A stretch of 46,820 bases of DNA from Isosphaera sp. Its GTDB lineage: Bacteria; Planctomycetota; Planctomycetia; Gemmatales; Gemmataceae. The stretch spans positions 1 to 46,820 of the forward strand of contig PNKH01000060.1 in the NCBI GenBank assembly GCA_013822345.1, in the 5' to 3' direction. Of this stretch, positions 14,162 through 23,921 are shown in pieces. A program made the position numbers and the translations under genes. Under the pieces are notes generated by a model. That model ran no database searches. It worked only from the letters and a program-made list of their open reading frames with translations, and was not told where the DNA came from. Within the stretch, counting starts at the first letter, position 1. Every line of letters starts with the position of its first letter.

Positions 14162-17116
14162 ATGTCCAAGCACTCCACCCAGGACCTCCCCCCGCCGGAC
14201 GACCCGTCCGCCACCTACGTCCCCGTGCCCGAGGACCCGTCCGCCACCTACGTCCCCGACCCCGACGCCGGCACCGGCACCTACGTCCAGCTCGGCGTCC
14301 CGGAGATCCTCCGCGACCCGAACCGCCCCGACGTCCCCGGGTACGAACTCCTCGGCGAACTCGGCCGCGGCGGCATGGGCGTCGTCTACCGCGCCCGCCA
14401 GCAGGGCCTCGACCGCGACGTCGCCGTCAAGCTCCTCCTCGACAAGTTCGCCGCCGGCGGGCCGTCCGCCCTCCGGTTCGCCGACGAGGCCCGCATCACC
14501 GGCCAGCTCCAGCACCCCGGCATCCCGCCCGTCCACCAGGCCGGCCTCCTCCCGAACGGCCGGCCGTTCCTGGCCATGAAGCTGATCAAGGGCCGCACCT
14601 TCGACGACCTGCTGAAGCACCCGCCGGCCGACGGCGGGCCGCACCCGATCGCCGTGTTCGAGGGGGTGTGCCAGGCGGTCGGGTACGCCCACGCCCACGG
14701 GGTCGTCCACCGGGACCTGAAGCCGGCCAACGTCATGGTCGGGGCGTACGGCGAGGTCCAGGTCATGGACTGGGGACTCGCCAAGCTGGTGAACGGCCCG
14801 CCGCGCCCGCCCGACACCGCCACCGACGCCCCCGACCTGACCGAGGTCGGGCCGGTCCACGTCAAGGGGGACGTGACCCAGGCCGGGAGCCTGCTGGGCA
14901 CCCCGGCGTACATGCCGCCGGAGCAGGCGATCGGGGCGGTCGACCAGATCGACGCCCGGAGCGACGTGTTCGCCCTCGGCGGCATCCTGTGCGCCATCCT
15001 CACCGGCTACCCGCCGTACTCCGGGACCTCGGTCGAGTCGATCCGGCAGCTGGCGGCCCGCGGGAAGCTGGACGACGCCAAGGCCCGGCTCGCCGGGTGC
15101 GGGGCCGACCCGGACCTGGTCGACCTGTGCGAGTGGTGCCTCAGCCCGGAGCAGGCGGACCGGCCGGCCGACGGCGGGGCGGTGGCGGCGGCCGTGTCGG
15201 CCCTGCGGCTGGCGGCCGACGACCGGGCGAAGCGGGCCGAGGTGAACCGGGCGACGGCCGAGGTGAAGGCGGACGACGAGCGGAAGCTGCGGCGGGTCCA
15301 GCGGCTGCTGTTCGCGGGCGGGCTCCTGGCCGTCGCGGCGATCGGGGCCGGGGCGTGGTACGTCCAGAAGCAGGCGGCCGACAAGGGGCGGTCGGACGCG
15401 GAGGCGGCCCGGCTGAGGACCGAGAACGTCGAGGTCGACGCCGAACGGGCCCGGCAGGAGTTGCTCGCCCGGCAGCGGGCGGAGCGGGCCCGGGACGGGG
15501 TGGAGGACGCCCTGGCCCGGCTCCCGGGCCTGTACGGCGGGGCGCTGTGGGAGGAGGCCGCGGCCCGGGTGGACGGGGCCGACGCCCTGCTCGGCCGGGA
15601 CGGCGACCTGCTCCTCCGGGAGCGGGTCGCGGCCGCCCGCCGGACCACCGCGTTCCTCGCCCGGCTGGACCGGATCCGGCTCGGCAAGGAGGCCGTGCGG
15701 TCGAAGGCCGCCCCGGCGGACCCGCTCCGGCTCGACGAGGTGGCCCTCGAGACCCGGCCCGACCGGGCCGGGGCGGCGGCGGAGTACGCGGCCGCGTTCC
15801 GCGAGCACGGGCTGGACGTGCCGGCCGGGGTCCCGGTCGCGGTGGCCTGGCGGGTGAAGGACTCCCCGGTCCGCGGGCACCTGTTGGCCGCCCTGGACGA
15901 CTGGGCCCTGACCGAGCCCGACCCGGGGCGGCGGGGGCGGGTGTTCGCGGTCACCGCCCTCGCCACCGGGCAGCAGTGGCGGGTCCGGCTGGCCCTCGCC
16001 TGGGACGACCCGGCCCGGCTGGCCGAGGTGTACGACGCGATCCCGCCGGCCGACCGGTCGGCCACCGTGGCCGTGGTCGTCGGGTACCAGCTCGACCGGC
16101 TCGGGGCGGACGGGGCCCGGCGGCTGGAGGACGCCCGGCGGCGGCACCCGGACGACTTCTGGCTGCTGTACGCCCTCGGGGCGGTCGGCGGCGACCGGCA
16201 GGCCGACCGGCGGGCCGGGGCGTACGTCGCCGCCCTGGCCCTCCGCCCGAACACGCCCGCCGTCATGCTCAACCTCGGCAACGTCTACCTCGCCAAGGGG
16301 GACTGGGACGGGGCCGTCGCCGCCTACGACGACGCCCTCCGGATCGACCCGGGCCTCACCGTCGCCCACCTGAACCGGGGCAACGCCTTCCTGGGCAAGC
16401 GGGACCTGGCCAGGGCCGCGACCGCCTACCGGGAGGTGATCCGGATCGACCCGGGCCACGCCGAGGCCCACTGCAACCTCGGCCGCGTCCTGGTCGACCA
16501 GGGCCGGCTGGCCGACGCCCTGGAGGAGCTGCGGGCCGGGCACCGCCTCGGCTCCGCCCGGCCGAACTGGCCGTACCGGTCGGACGCCTGGGTGGCGGAG
16601 TGCGAGCGGCTGCTCGACCTGGACCGGCGGTTCCCGCCGATCCGGTCCGGGGCCGCCGAGCCGGCCGACACCCGGGAGGCGCTCGCGCTCGCCGACTTCG
16701 CCCTCCAGCCGTTCAAGGGCGAGTACGCCCTGGCCCTGCGGCTGTACGCCCGGGCGGCCGCCGCCGACCCGGGGCTTCTCGACGCCACCCGGTACAACTC
16801 CGCCCGGGCGGCGGTCCGGCTGGCGGCCGGGGAGGACCGGTCGGCGGAGCCCGGGTGGGACGAGTGGTACTCCCTCCTGGACCGGGCCCACGGGTGGCTG
16901 ACCGCGGACCTGGCCGGGCTCCGCGGGCGGGCCGGGTCGGACGAGCCGGGGGTCCGGCTGCTGGCCGCCAACGCCCTCACCCGGTGGGCCGCCGACCCGG
17001 CCCTCGCGGCGGTCCGGGACCCGGACCACCGCCGCCGGATGCCGGAGGAGGAGCAGAAGCGGTGGGCGGCGTTCTGGGCCGAGGTCGAGTACGCCCGGCG
17101 GCTGGCCGCGCGGTGA
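14162..17116 (+). CDS. Membrane Ser/Thr protein kinase with C-terminal TPR region (first copy)
   Basis: A PknB-type kinase of 984 residues. The N-terminus has two copies of DPSATYVP. The kinase domain (about 55-350) shows GRGGMGVVY (P-loop), AVKLL (Lys), HRDLKPANVMV (catalytic loop), MDWGLAK (DWG instead of DFG, usual in this planctomycete group) and GTPAYMPPEQA (activation segment). A transmembrane helix (LLFAGGLLAVAAIGAGAWYV, about 382-401) and an Ala/Arg-rich coiled coil follow. At about 700-800 are TPR units (LNLGNVYLAKGDWDGAVAAYDDALRIDP and relatives). GGAG precedes the ATG. Its kinase domain shares near-identical DNA blocks with the next gene. Confidence 0.9.
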   Translation: MSKHSTQDLPPPDDPSATYVPVPEDPSATYVPDPDAGTGTYVQLGVPEILRDPNRPDVPGYELLGELGRGGMGVVYRARQQGLDRDVAVKLLLDKFAAGGPSALRFADEARITGQLQHPGIPPVHQAGLLPNGRPFLAMKLIKGRTFDDLLKHPPADGGPHPIAVFEGVCQAVGYAHAHGVVHRDLKPANVMVGAYGEVQVMDWGLAKLVNGPPRPPDTATDAPDLTEVGPVHVKGDVTQAGSLLGTPAYMPPEQAIGAVDQIDARSDVFALGGILCAILTGYPPYSGTSVESIRQLAARGKLDDAKARLAGCGADPDLVDLCEWCLSPEQADRPADGGAVAAAVSALRLAADDRAKRAEVNRATAEVKADDERKLRRVQRLLFAGGLLAVAAIGAGAWYVQKQAADKGRSDAEAARLRTENVEVDAERARQELLARQRAERARDGVEDALARLPGLYGGALWEEAAARVDGADALLGRDGDLLLRERVAAARRTTAFLARLDRIRLGKEAVRSKAAPADPLRLDEVALETRPDRAGAAAEYAAAFREHGLDVPAGVPVAVAWRVKDSPVRGHLLAALDDWALTEPDPGRRGRVFAVTALATGQQWRVRLALAWDDPARLAEVYDAIPPADRSATVAVVVGYQLDRLGADGARRLEDARRRHPDDFWLLYALGAVGGDRQADRRAGAYVAALALRPNTPAVMLNLGNVYLAKGDWDGAVAAYDDALRIDPGLTVAHLNRGNAFLGKRDLARAATAYREVIRIDPGHAEAHCNLGRVLVDQGRLADALEELRAGHRLGSARPNWPYRSDAWVAECERLLDLDRRFPPIRSGAAEPADTREALALADFALQPFKGEYALALRLYARAAAADPGLLDATRYNSARAAVRLAAGEDRSAEPGWDEWYSLLDRAHGWLTADLAGLRGRAGSDEPGVRLLAANALTRWAADPALAAVRDPDHRRRMPEEEQKRWAAFWAEVEYARRLAAR

Positions 17117-17162
17117 CCGCCGCCCGGGTGCGATCCCGTCCGACCCCGTCCGGAGCCCGCCC

Positions 17163-20100
17163 GTGACCGACGACATCGCCCAGAACCGGACGCCGGCGGC
17201 CCCCGGCACCTTCGTCCAGGACGGGGTGCCCGACCTCGTCCGCGACCCGGACCGGCCGGAGGTGCCGGGGTACGAGCTGTTGGACGAGGTCGGCCGCGGC
17301 GGGATGGGCGTCGTCTACCGCGCCCGGGACGCCGGCCTCGCCCGGGACGTGGCGGTCAAGCTGCTGCTGGCCCGGTTCCCGGCCGGCGGCCCGGCCGCCC
17401 GGCGGTTCGCCGACGAGGCCCGGATCACCGCCCAACTGCAGCACCCGGGCGTCCCGCCGGTCCACGACCTCGGCTCCCTCCCCGACGGCCGCCCGTTCCT
17501 GGCGATGAAGCTGATCAAGGGCCGCACCCTGGCCGACCTGCTGGCGGGCCGGGGGCGTCAGCGACCGGAGGCGTCCCCGAATCTCGTGGCGGTGTTCGAG
17601 GGGGTGTGCCAGGCGGTCGGGTACGCCCACGCCCACGGGGTCGTCCACCGGGACCTGAAGCCGGCCAACGTCATGGTCGGGGCGTTCGGCGAGGTCCAGG
17701 TCATGGACTGGGGACTCGCCAAGGCCCTGGCGAGCCGGGAGCGTCAGCGGCCGGAGGGCCCCGCCGACGTGACGGCCCCGGCGACCGAGGTCGGCTCGAC
17801 CCGGGACGAGGGGGACGAGACGCAGGCCGGGGCGATCCTCGGGACCCCGGCGTACATGCCGCCGGAGCAGGCGATCGGGGCGGTCGACCAGATCGACGCC
17901 CGGAGCGACGTGTTCGCCCTCGGCGGCATCCTGTGCGCCATCCTCACCCGCCACCCGCCGTACCTCGGGGCAGACGCCGAGTCGACCCGCCAACTGGCGG
18001 CCCGCGGGAAGCTGGACGACGCCAAGGCCCGGCTCGCCGGGTGCGGGGCCGACCCGGACCTGGTCGACCTGTGCGAGCGGTGCCTCAGTGTCGAGAAGGC
18101 GGACCGGCCGGCGGACGGCGGGGCGGTGGCCCGGGCGGTGGCCGACCTGCGGGCGGCGGCCGACGAGCGGGCGCGACAGGCCGAGGTGGACCGGGTCCGG
18201 GCGGAGGGCGAGTTGCGGACGGCCGAGGTGCGGGCGGCCGAGGAGTGGAAGCGGCGGCGGGTGCAGCGGCTCCTGTCCGCGGCCGCGCTGCTCGTCGTCG
18301 GGGTGGCGGGGGTCGGGGCGGTGGTGGTGCAGAAGCAGCGGGCCGACCGGGACCGGGCCGAGGGCGAGGCGGCCCGGCAGGAGTTGCTCGCCGGGCGGGA
18401 GAAGGAACTGCGGGAGGCGCGGGCCCGGGAAGGGGTGGAGGCGGCCCTGGCCCGGCTCCCGGACCTGTACCGGCGGGGCCTGTGGGACCAGGCCGCGGAG
18501 GAGCTGGTCGCGGCCGGGGCCCTGGTCGGGGAGGACGGCGACCCCGGGCTGCGGGACCGGGTCGCGGCCGCCCGCCGGGACACCGCGCTGGTCGCCCGCC
18601 TCGACCGGATCCGGCTGGGCCGGGCCGTCGTCGCGGACACCCGGTCCGACGACACCCGGGTGGAGGCGAGGTACGCGGCCGCGTTCCGGGAGCACGGGCT
18701 GGACGTGCTCGGCGGGGACCCGGCCGACCTGGGCCGGCGGGTGGCCGCGTCCCCGGTCCGGGAGTACCTGCTGACCGCCCTGGAGGACTGGCGGCAGTTC
18801 GTGCCCCAGGGAGAGGTCCGGCGGCGGATGTCCGCGGTGGCCGCCGGGGCCGCCGGGCCGGGGTGGCGGGACCGGCTGACCGACGCCTGGGACGACGCGA
18901 CCCGCCTCGCCGCCGCGTACGACGCGGTCCCGCCGGCCGAGCGGTCCCCGGCACTCACCGCCCGGGTCGGGGACCAACTCCACCGGCTCGGGGCGGACGG
19001 GGTGCGGCGGCTGGAGGACGGGCTGCGGCAGCACCCGGCCGACTTCTGGCTGCACTTCACACTCGGGTCGGTCGGCGGGAGGGACCAGGCGGAGCGGCGG
19101 GTGGGGGCGTGCCGGGCCGCCCTGGCCCTCCGCCCGGGCACCCCCGCGGTGCTGAGCAACCTGGGGTGCGCCCTCGCCGACAAGGGCGACCTGGACGGTG
19201 CCCTGGCCGCCCTGCGGGAGGCGGTCCGGCTCGACCCGACAACCCCCACTCCCACGCGAACCTGGGGGCCGTCCTCCGGGAGAGGAAGGACCCGGACGGG
19301 GCGGCGGCCGCCGCCCGGGAGGCGATCCGGCTCGACCCGACGTTCGCCCTGCCCCACCACGTCCTGGGCCTCGCCCTCGCCGACAAGGGGGACCTGGACG
19401 GTGCCCTGGCCACCTTCCGGGAGGCGATCCGGCTCGACCCGGCGTTCGCGCCCCCCCACCGCTACGTGGGCATCGCCCTCCGGGCCCGGGGGGACCTCGA
19501 CGGGGCGGTCGCGGCGTACCGGGAGGCGGTCCGACTGGATCCGACGTTCGCCCTGGCCCACTACGGCCTCGGCCTCGCCCTCCAGGCCAAGGGCGACCCC
19601 GACGGGGCCGTCGCCGCCCTCCGGGAGTCCGTCCGGTCCGACCCGAAGTTCGCCCCGGCCCGGTACGGCTTGGGCCTCGCCCTCGAAAACCAGGGGGACC
19701 TCGACGGGGCGGTTGCCTCGTACCGGGAGGCGATCCGCCTCGACCCGGGGTACGCCGAGGCCCACTGCAACCTCGGCCACGTCCTGACGGACCAGGGCCG
19801 GCTGGCCGACGCCCTGGAGATGCTCCGCAAGGGGCACGACCTCGGCACCCGGCGGAAGGACTGGGGCTACCCGTCGGCCGCCTGGGTGAAGGGGTGCGAG
19901 CGGATGGTCGCCCTGGACGGGCGGTGGCCGGCGGTCAAGGCCGGGACGGACACCCCGGCCTCCCCGGCCGAGGCGGTCGAGTTGGCCCGGTTCGCCGTCC
20001 GGCCGTTCAAGAAGGAGTACGCCCTCGCGCTCCGGCTGTACGCCGGGGCGTTCGCCGCCGACCCGAAGCTCGTCCCGGCGAACCGGATCGACGCTGCCCG

Positions 20101-20410
20101 GGCGGCCGTCCGGTTGGCGGCCGGGGACGACCCGTCGGCGGCCTTCGGGTGGGACGAGTGGTACGTCCTCCAGGACCGGGCCCACGCCTGGCTGGCCGCG
20201 TCGCTGGCGGCGTCCGGCCGGCTGGCCGCGTCGGACGACCCGGCCCTCCGCCGGCGGGCCGCGAGCGCCCTGGCCTCCGCGCTCCGAGACCCGGACCTGG
20301 CGGCGGTCCGCGACCCGGCCCGGCTCGCGGCGATGCCGGCCGGCGAGCGGAGGCGGTGGGAGGCGCTCTGGAAGGAGGTCGAGGACGCGCGGGCCCTCGC
20401 CGCGAAGTGA
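17163..20410 (+). CDS. Membrane Ser/Thr protein kinase with TPR region (second copy, interrupted by a frameshift)
   Basis: The design matches the upstream gene: GRGGMGVVY, HRDLKPANVMV, MDWGLAK, GTPAYMPPEQA, a membrane helix (SAAALLVVGVAGVGAVVVQ) near residue 375 and C-terminal TPRs. The GTG at 17163 starts the gene. Protein homology moves from one frame to another at about 19236-19240. In the first frame the TPR unit ends ...AVRLDP; continuation as DNPHSHANLGAVLRERKD needs one extra base, so one base appears to be missing. After that point the second frame carries about five further TPRs and the tail to a TGA at 20408-20410. The first frame happens to stay open to 19787 but encodes no sensible protein there. 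Half-palindrome sequences at 17546-17571 and 17730-17758 add RQRPE-type peptides to the kinase domain. Confidence 0.75.
17546..17571. repeat. Half-palindrome inside the second kinase (first)
   Basis: GGGGGCGTCAGCGACCGGAGG matches, with a few changes, the left arm of the palindrome at 31909-31975. It is read in frame as RGRQRPEA and lies between LADLLA and NLVAVFEG, where the first kinase has an unrelated linker (KHPPADGGPHP). Confidence 0.6.
17730..17758. repeat. Half-palindrome inside the second kinase (second)
   Basis: GCGAGCCGGGAGCGTCAGCG followed by GCCGGAGGG matches the 31909 arm at all but one position of its overlap. It is read as ASRERQRPEG directly after MDWGLAKAL, in the activation-segment insert that differs between the two kinases. 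Confidence 0.7.
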
Positions 20411-20481
20411 GCCCCTGTTCCGGCACGCCGGCGGGGACCCGCCGCCGGGAAGGTCGGACGATCGGCCTTCCCGGGGCACCC

Positions 20482-20856
20482 CTAACTGTTACGGGGGGTG
20501 GTCTTCAGGGCCGGCGGCCCGGCGCCCGGCTCAGGGCCGGGTCGACGGCCGCGGAACTGGAGGGCAACGGTCGCCGCCACCGGGGCGCATGCCGCGACCG
20601 CCCACCACCAGACGAACTCCCAGAGCATGGTGTGGACCGCGCGGGAGTCGTCGGTGTCGCGCAGCCGGTGCGTGAGCGCCTCGGGAACCACCGCGGCCCC
20701 GAGCAGCGCGGCCAGCAGGAACGAGAGGACGGCCGCGCGGGCCGAGCCCCGCGCCCCCACCGCGGCGAAAGCGACGACGGCCAGGCACCCCCCGGCGACC
20801 ACGAACAACAGGCAGCAATCCCCCTCCCACCCGATCCCCGACCCGAAGAGCGCCAT
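20482..20856 (-). CDS. Small integral membrane protein, unknown function
   Basis: A protein of 124 residues with three predicted membrane helices: CCLLFVVAGGCLAVVAFAAV, AAVLSFLLAALLGAAVVP and WEFVWWWAVAACAPVAATVAL. A hydrophilic loop RLRDTDDSRAVHTM lies between the second and third, and the tail is Pro/Arg-rich. AGGAGG lies four bases before the ATG, a clear ribosome site that fixes the start. I do not recognise a family. It is downstream of, and on the same strand as, the PSD1 gene, separated by a palindrome at 20892-20943. Confidence 0.75.
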   Translation of the reverse strand: MALFGSGIGWEGDCCLLFVVAGGCLAVVAFAAVGARGSARAAVLSFLLAALLGAAVVPEALTHRLRDTDDSRAVHTMLWEFVWWWAVAACAPVAATVALQFRGRRPGPEPGAGPPALKTTPRNS

Positions 20857-20891
20857 GGGGCCTCCTGCCGCCGCGAACTCGGGATCCGCCT

Positions 20892-20943
20892 GTCCGCCGC
20901 TCGCGGCGTTGCGGCACCGCACGCAACGCCGCGAGCGGCGGAC
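20892..20943. repeat. Palindrome with 22-bp perfect arms
   Basis: Arms 20892-20913 and 20922-20943 surround an 8-bp loop. The core CCGCTCGCGGCGTTGCG is shared with the palindrome at 37120 and, with two changes, with that at 39226. It lies in the spacer between two minus-strand genes. Confidence 0.85.
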
Positions 20944-20972
20944 CGACACCGCCCCCGAACGCCCGGCCGCGG

Positions 20973-23444
20973 TCAGCGGACGGTGACGAAGTCGTTGTGG
21001 TTCACCAGCGCCTGCACCACCTGCAGCCGCGCCCGCCGGGTCCGGTCCGGCTCCTTCAGGTCCTTCAGCACCGCCCGCAGCCCCGCCAGCGCCTCCGCGC
21101 ACGCCGCCGCCTCGTCCGCCGTCGGCGCCGCCCCGAGCACCGCCTCGAACGCCGCCGACACGAACGCCGCGTCGTCCGCATCCTTCAACCCGGCGTGCAG
21201 CCGGTCGTTGATCTTCCCCGCCGCGGTCAGCGCCAGCTTGCTGTTCCACAGCGCCAGCGCCTGCTGCGGGACGATGCTCTCGGTCCGCCGGTAGCAGTCG
21301 AGGACGTTCGCGTCGTCGAACACCCCGAGCAGCTTGTTGTGCTCGTTGTGCGAGTGGAAGAAGTACAGCGACCGCCGCCGGCTCGCGTCCTGCTCGGCGA
21401 GCGGCACCGGCGGCCCGCCCGTTGTCAGGTCGAGGTCGCCGGCCAGGTGCAGCAGGCTGTCGCGCACCACCTGCGCCTCCATCCGCACCGGGTTCATCCG
21501 CCACAGCCAGCGGTTCTCCCCGTCGGCCTTCGCGGACGCGCCGACGTTCGCCGACGACAGGCGGTACAGGTTCGAGGTGACCATCAGCCGGTGCAGGTGC
21601 TTCAGCGACCACGGCCGACCGGGAGGGCGAGGCTCCCGCCGAGCCGCACCCCCTCCTGGCTCGGCGGGAGCCTCGCCCTCCCCGGACGGGGCGACCAGCT
21701 CGGCGGCGAGCCAGTCGAGCAACTCCGGGTGCGTCGGCGGGGCGCCCTTCCGGCCGAACTCGAACACCGCCGGCACCAGCGGCCGGCCGAAGTGCCGCAG
21801 CCAGACGTGGTTCACCGCCACCCGGGCCGTCAGCGGGTTCTTGCCGTCGGTCAGCCAGGCCGCCAGCGCCGCCCGCCGGCCGGTGCTCGTGTCCGGGAAC
21901 GGCCGGGCCTTCGACGCCGGCGTCTCGACGTTCGACTCGGCCGTCTTCACCGACCCGCGCAGCCCGGCCGGGGCGGTCGCCGGGTCCGCGACCGCGGCGT
22001 CCACCTGCGCCAGCTCCTTCTCGGCCGCCCCGACCGCGGCCCGCGCCGGCCCGGCCGCCCACCGGACGAACGCGGTCCGGTCCGCCACCGCCGCCTCGAC
22101 CGCCGCCAGCCGCTCCTTCGCCGCCGCCAGCTTCGCCGCCGCCGCCTTCCGCACCGTCGCCGCGACCTCCGGCCGCCGCAGCGGCTGGAACGCCTCCGGC
22201 GGCAGCCTCACCGGCACCGGCCTGAACCCGTCCGGGGCGAGGAACGCCGGCAGCCCGGGGAGCACGACGCGGTCCTTGTCCGGGTTCCGCTCGTCCCCGC
22301 GGACGTGGAACGGCGTCTTCGCGTCCGGGTTGCAGTCGAAGGCGCGCGGGATGCCGTTCCGCGCCGCGTCCGGCTCGCCCGGCACGAGGTCGGTGCGCAA
22401 CTGGTACGGCTCGAAGATCGCCCGGAACGCGTAGTAGTCGGCCTGCTTCACCGGGTCGTACTTGTGGTCGTGGCACTTGGCGCAGTTCAGCGTCAGCCCG
22501 AGGAACGCCTTGCCGGTGTGCTCCACCACCTCGTCGAGCCAGGTGGTGCGGTTGAACAGGAAGTACGGCCGGGCGAGGTAGCCGGTGGCCCGCAGCTCCT
22601 TCGGGTCGGCCGGGTGGAGCTCGTCGGCGGCGAGCATCCGGCGGACCATCTCGTCGTACCCGAGGTCGGCGTTGAAGCTCTCGACCACCCAGTCCCGCCA
22701 GTGCCAGATGTGCCGCTGGCTGTTGCGGAGCTCGGTCCCGAGGCCCCACCAGTCGGAGTACCGCCAGACGTCGAGGAAGTGCCGGCCCCACCGCTCGCCG
22801 TACCGCGGCGAGGCGAGGAGCCGGTCGACCACCTTCTCGTAGGCGTCCGGCGACTCGTCCTTCAGGAACGCGGCGACCTCCTCCGGCGTCGGCGGGAGGC
22901 CGGTCAGGTCGAGGTACACGCGGCGGAGCAGGACGCGCTGGTCCGCCGGCGGGGCGGGCGTGAGACCGTGCTTCTCCCACCCGGTCGCCACGAACGCGTC
23001 GATGGGGTTTCTGACCCCCGACTCCCGACCCCCGACTCCCGGCACCCGGGGCCGAGCGACCGGGCGGAACGCCCAGTGGTCGCGGGGGTCCGGCTCCGGG
23101 GCGTCGTCGGCCGGCACCTTCGCCCCCTGCTCGACCCACGCCCTGAGCTTCGCCACCTGGTCCGGCTTCAGCGGGTGGCCCTCCGGCGGCATCCGGGTCG
23201 CCTCGTTCCCGGACGACACCCGGGCGATCAGCTCGCTGTCGGCCGGCTTGCCGGGGACGACCGCCCGGGCCCGGAGCATGGCCGCGCCGGTGTCGAGGCG
23301 GAGCTTCGCCTTCTGGGCGAGGGCCCCGTGGCAGGCGTAGCACCGCTCGCGGAGCAGGGGCTTGACGTCGCGCGAATAATCGACCGGGTCGGCCGCCGGG
23401 GCGGTGGACGGGACGAGCAGCAGGATGAAGGGGATGGGTCGCAT
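20973..23444 (-). CDS. PSD1 family protein (planctomycete cytochrome c, DUF1549, DUF1553)
   Basis: A protein of 823 residues. A signal peptide (IPFILLLVPSTAPAA) precedes a PSCyt1 haem-binding domain with CYACH near residue 35 and TRMPPEGHPL. DUF1549 (about 150-360) shows VLLRRVYLDLTGLPPTPEE, SPRYGERWGRHFLD and CAKCHDHKYDP, a second Cys-x-x-Cys-His motif. DUF1553 (about 520-810) shows LAAWLTDGKNPLTARVAVN, VWLRHFGRPLV and NHNDFVTV at the end. These large exported proteins are abundant in planctomycetes and are thought to serve polysaccharide breakdown or periplasmic electron transfer. The ATG at 23444 starts the signal peptide. A 62-bp palindrome (21621-21682) encodes an Ala/Pro-rich insert in DUF1553, and a 14-bp tandem repeat (23013-23042) lies in the linker after PSCyt1. 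No DUF1501 partner is adjacent. Confidence 0.9.
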   Translation of the reverse strand: MRPIPFILLLVPSTAPAADPVDYSRDVKPLLRERCYACHGALAQKAKLRLDTGAAMLRARAVVPGKPADSELIARVSSGNEATRMPPEGHPLKPDQVAKLRAWVEQGAKVPADDAPEPDPRDHWAFRPVARPRVPGVGGRESGVRNPIDAFVATGWEKHGLTPAPPADQRVLLRRVYLDLTGLPPTPEEVAAFLKDESPDAYEKVVDRLLASPRYGERWGRHFLDVWRYSDWWGLGTELRNSQRHIWHWRDWVVESFNADLGYDEMVRRMLAADELHPADPKELRATGYLARPYFLFNRTTWLDEVVEHTGKAFLGLTLNCAKCHDHKYDPVKQADYYAFRAIFEPYQLRTDLVPGEPDAARNGIPRAFDCNPDAKTPFHVRGDERNPDKDRVVLPGLPAFLAPDGFRPVPVRLPPEAFQPLRRPEVAATVRKAAAAKLAAAKERLAAVEAAVADRTAFVRWAAGPARAAVGAAEKELAQVDAAVADPATAPAGLRGSVKTAESNVETPASKARPFPDTSTGRRAALAAWLTDGKNPLTARVAVNHVWLRHFGRPLVPAVFEFGRKGAPPTHPELLDWLAAELVAPSGEGEAPAEPGGGAARREPRPPGRPWSLKHLHRLMVTSNLYRLSSANVGASAKADGENRWLWRMNPVRMEAQVVRDSLLHLAGDLDLTTGGPPVPLAEQDASRRRSLYFFHSHNEHNKLLGVFDDANVLDCYRRTESIVPQQALALWNSKLALTAAGKINDRLHAGLKDADDAAFVSAAFEAVLGAAPTADEAAACAEALAGLRAVLKDLKEPDRTRRARLQVVQALVNHNDFVTVR
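21621..21682. repeat. In-frame palindrome in the first PSD1 gene
   Basis: Arms 21621-21645 and 21658-21682 are 25 bp, perfect, with a 12-bp loop. The arms (GGGAGGGCGAGGCTCC start) are identical to those at 38377-38438 in the FecR gene. On the minus strand it encodes GEGEAPAEP, a short variable stretch and RREPRPP. Confidence 0.92.
23013..23042. repeat. Two tandem 14-bp units in the first PSD1 gene
   Basis: GACCCCCGACTCCC occurs twice in a row, followed by GG. It encodes GVGGRESGV in the linker between the cytochrome and DUF1549 domains. The GACTCCC unit is also tandem in the DnaA linker (3818-3831). Confidence 0.7.
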
Positions 23445-23600
23445 GGGAGGGTTCCGGCGGGGCGGGTGGGGTTGAGGGTAAACCGGCCGGCCGGCGGGTG
23501 CAAGCGGCGGCTGCCGCGGCGTTCCGGTCGGCTGGGGTTGTCGGCGACGCCCCGGGTGGGGTAAGTCTGGGTCGCTTTCCACGGAACGGGAGACTCGGCC

Positions 23601-23915
23601 ATGCGGAACCTGCTCGCCCTGATCGGCCTGGCCGTCGTGGTGTTCGGCCTCGTCGGGTGGTACTGCGGGTGGTACAAGGTGAGCTTCGCCCGGAAGCCGG
23701 ACGGGAAGCTGGAGATCCAGACGGACCTGGACACCCGGAAGGTGTCGGACGACTCGGCGGCGTTCTTCGAGAAGGTCGGCAAGGTGCTCGGGGACCGGGC
23801 GGAGAAGTCCGGCCCGCCGGCGGCGACGCCCGGGGCCACCCCCGCCCCGGTCGACGGGAAGCGGCCCGCGGTCGAGGGCGGGTGGCTGTTCCCGGCGAAG
23901 CCCGCCGACCGGTAG
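23601..23915 (+). CDS. Small single-pass membrane protein
   Basis: A protein of 104 residues. One N-terminal helix (LLALIGLAVVVFGLVGWYCGW) is followed by a basic stretch (KVSFARKPDGK) and a predicted short helical region (FFEKVGKVLGDRAEK), then a Pro-rich tail. GGGAG lies eight bases upstream of the ATG. It is divergent from the PSD1 gene and convergent with the zinc-ribbon protein. Similar short MRNLLALIG-type proteins are, to my knowledge, common and uncharacterised in Gemmata relatives. Confidence 0.75.
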   Translation: MRNLLALIGLAVVVFGLVGWYCGWYKVSFARKPDGKLEIQTDLDTRKVSDDSAAFFEKVGKVLGDRAEKSGPPAATPGATPAPVDGKRPAVEGGWLFPAKPADR

Positions 23916-23921
23916 GCGCGA

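Noticed and set aside
14750-14790. Loss of kinase activity because of DWG instead of DFG.
   Set aside because: The metal-binding Asp is kept, and the variant is frequent in planctomycete kinases with an otherwise complete catalytic core.
17163-19787. The second kinase as an intact gene ending at 19787.
   Set aside because: After about 19240 this frame reads as low-complexity Arg/Pro/Ser while the TPR homology continues in another frame up to 20410.
23228-23921. C-terminal extension of the zinc-ribbon protein to 23228.
   Set aside because: It runs antisense through the complete gene 23601-23915 and the PSD1 start, and has no recognisable fold. A one-base frameshift is simpler.
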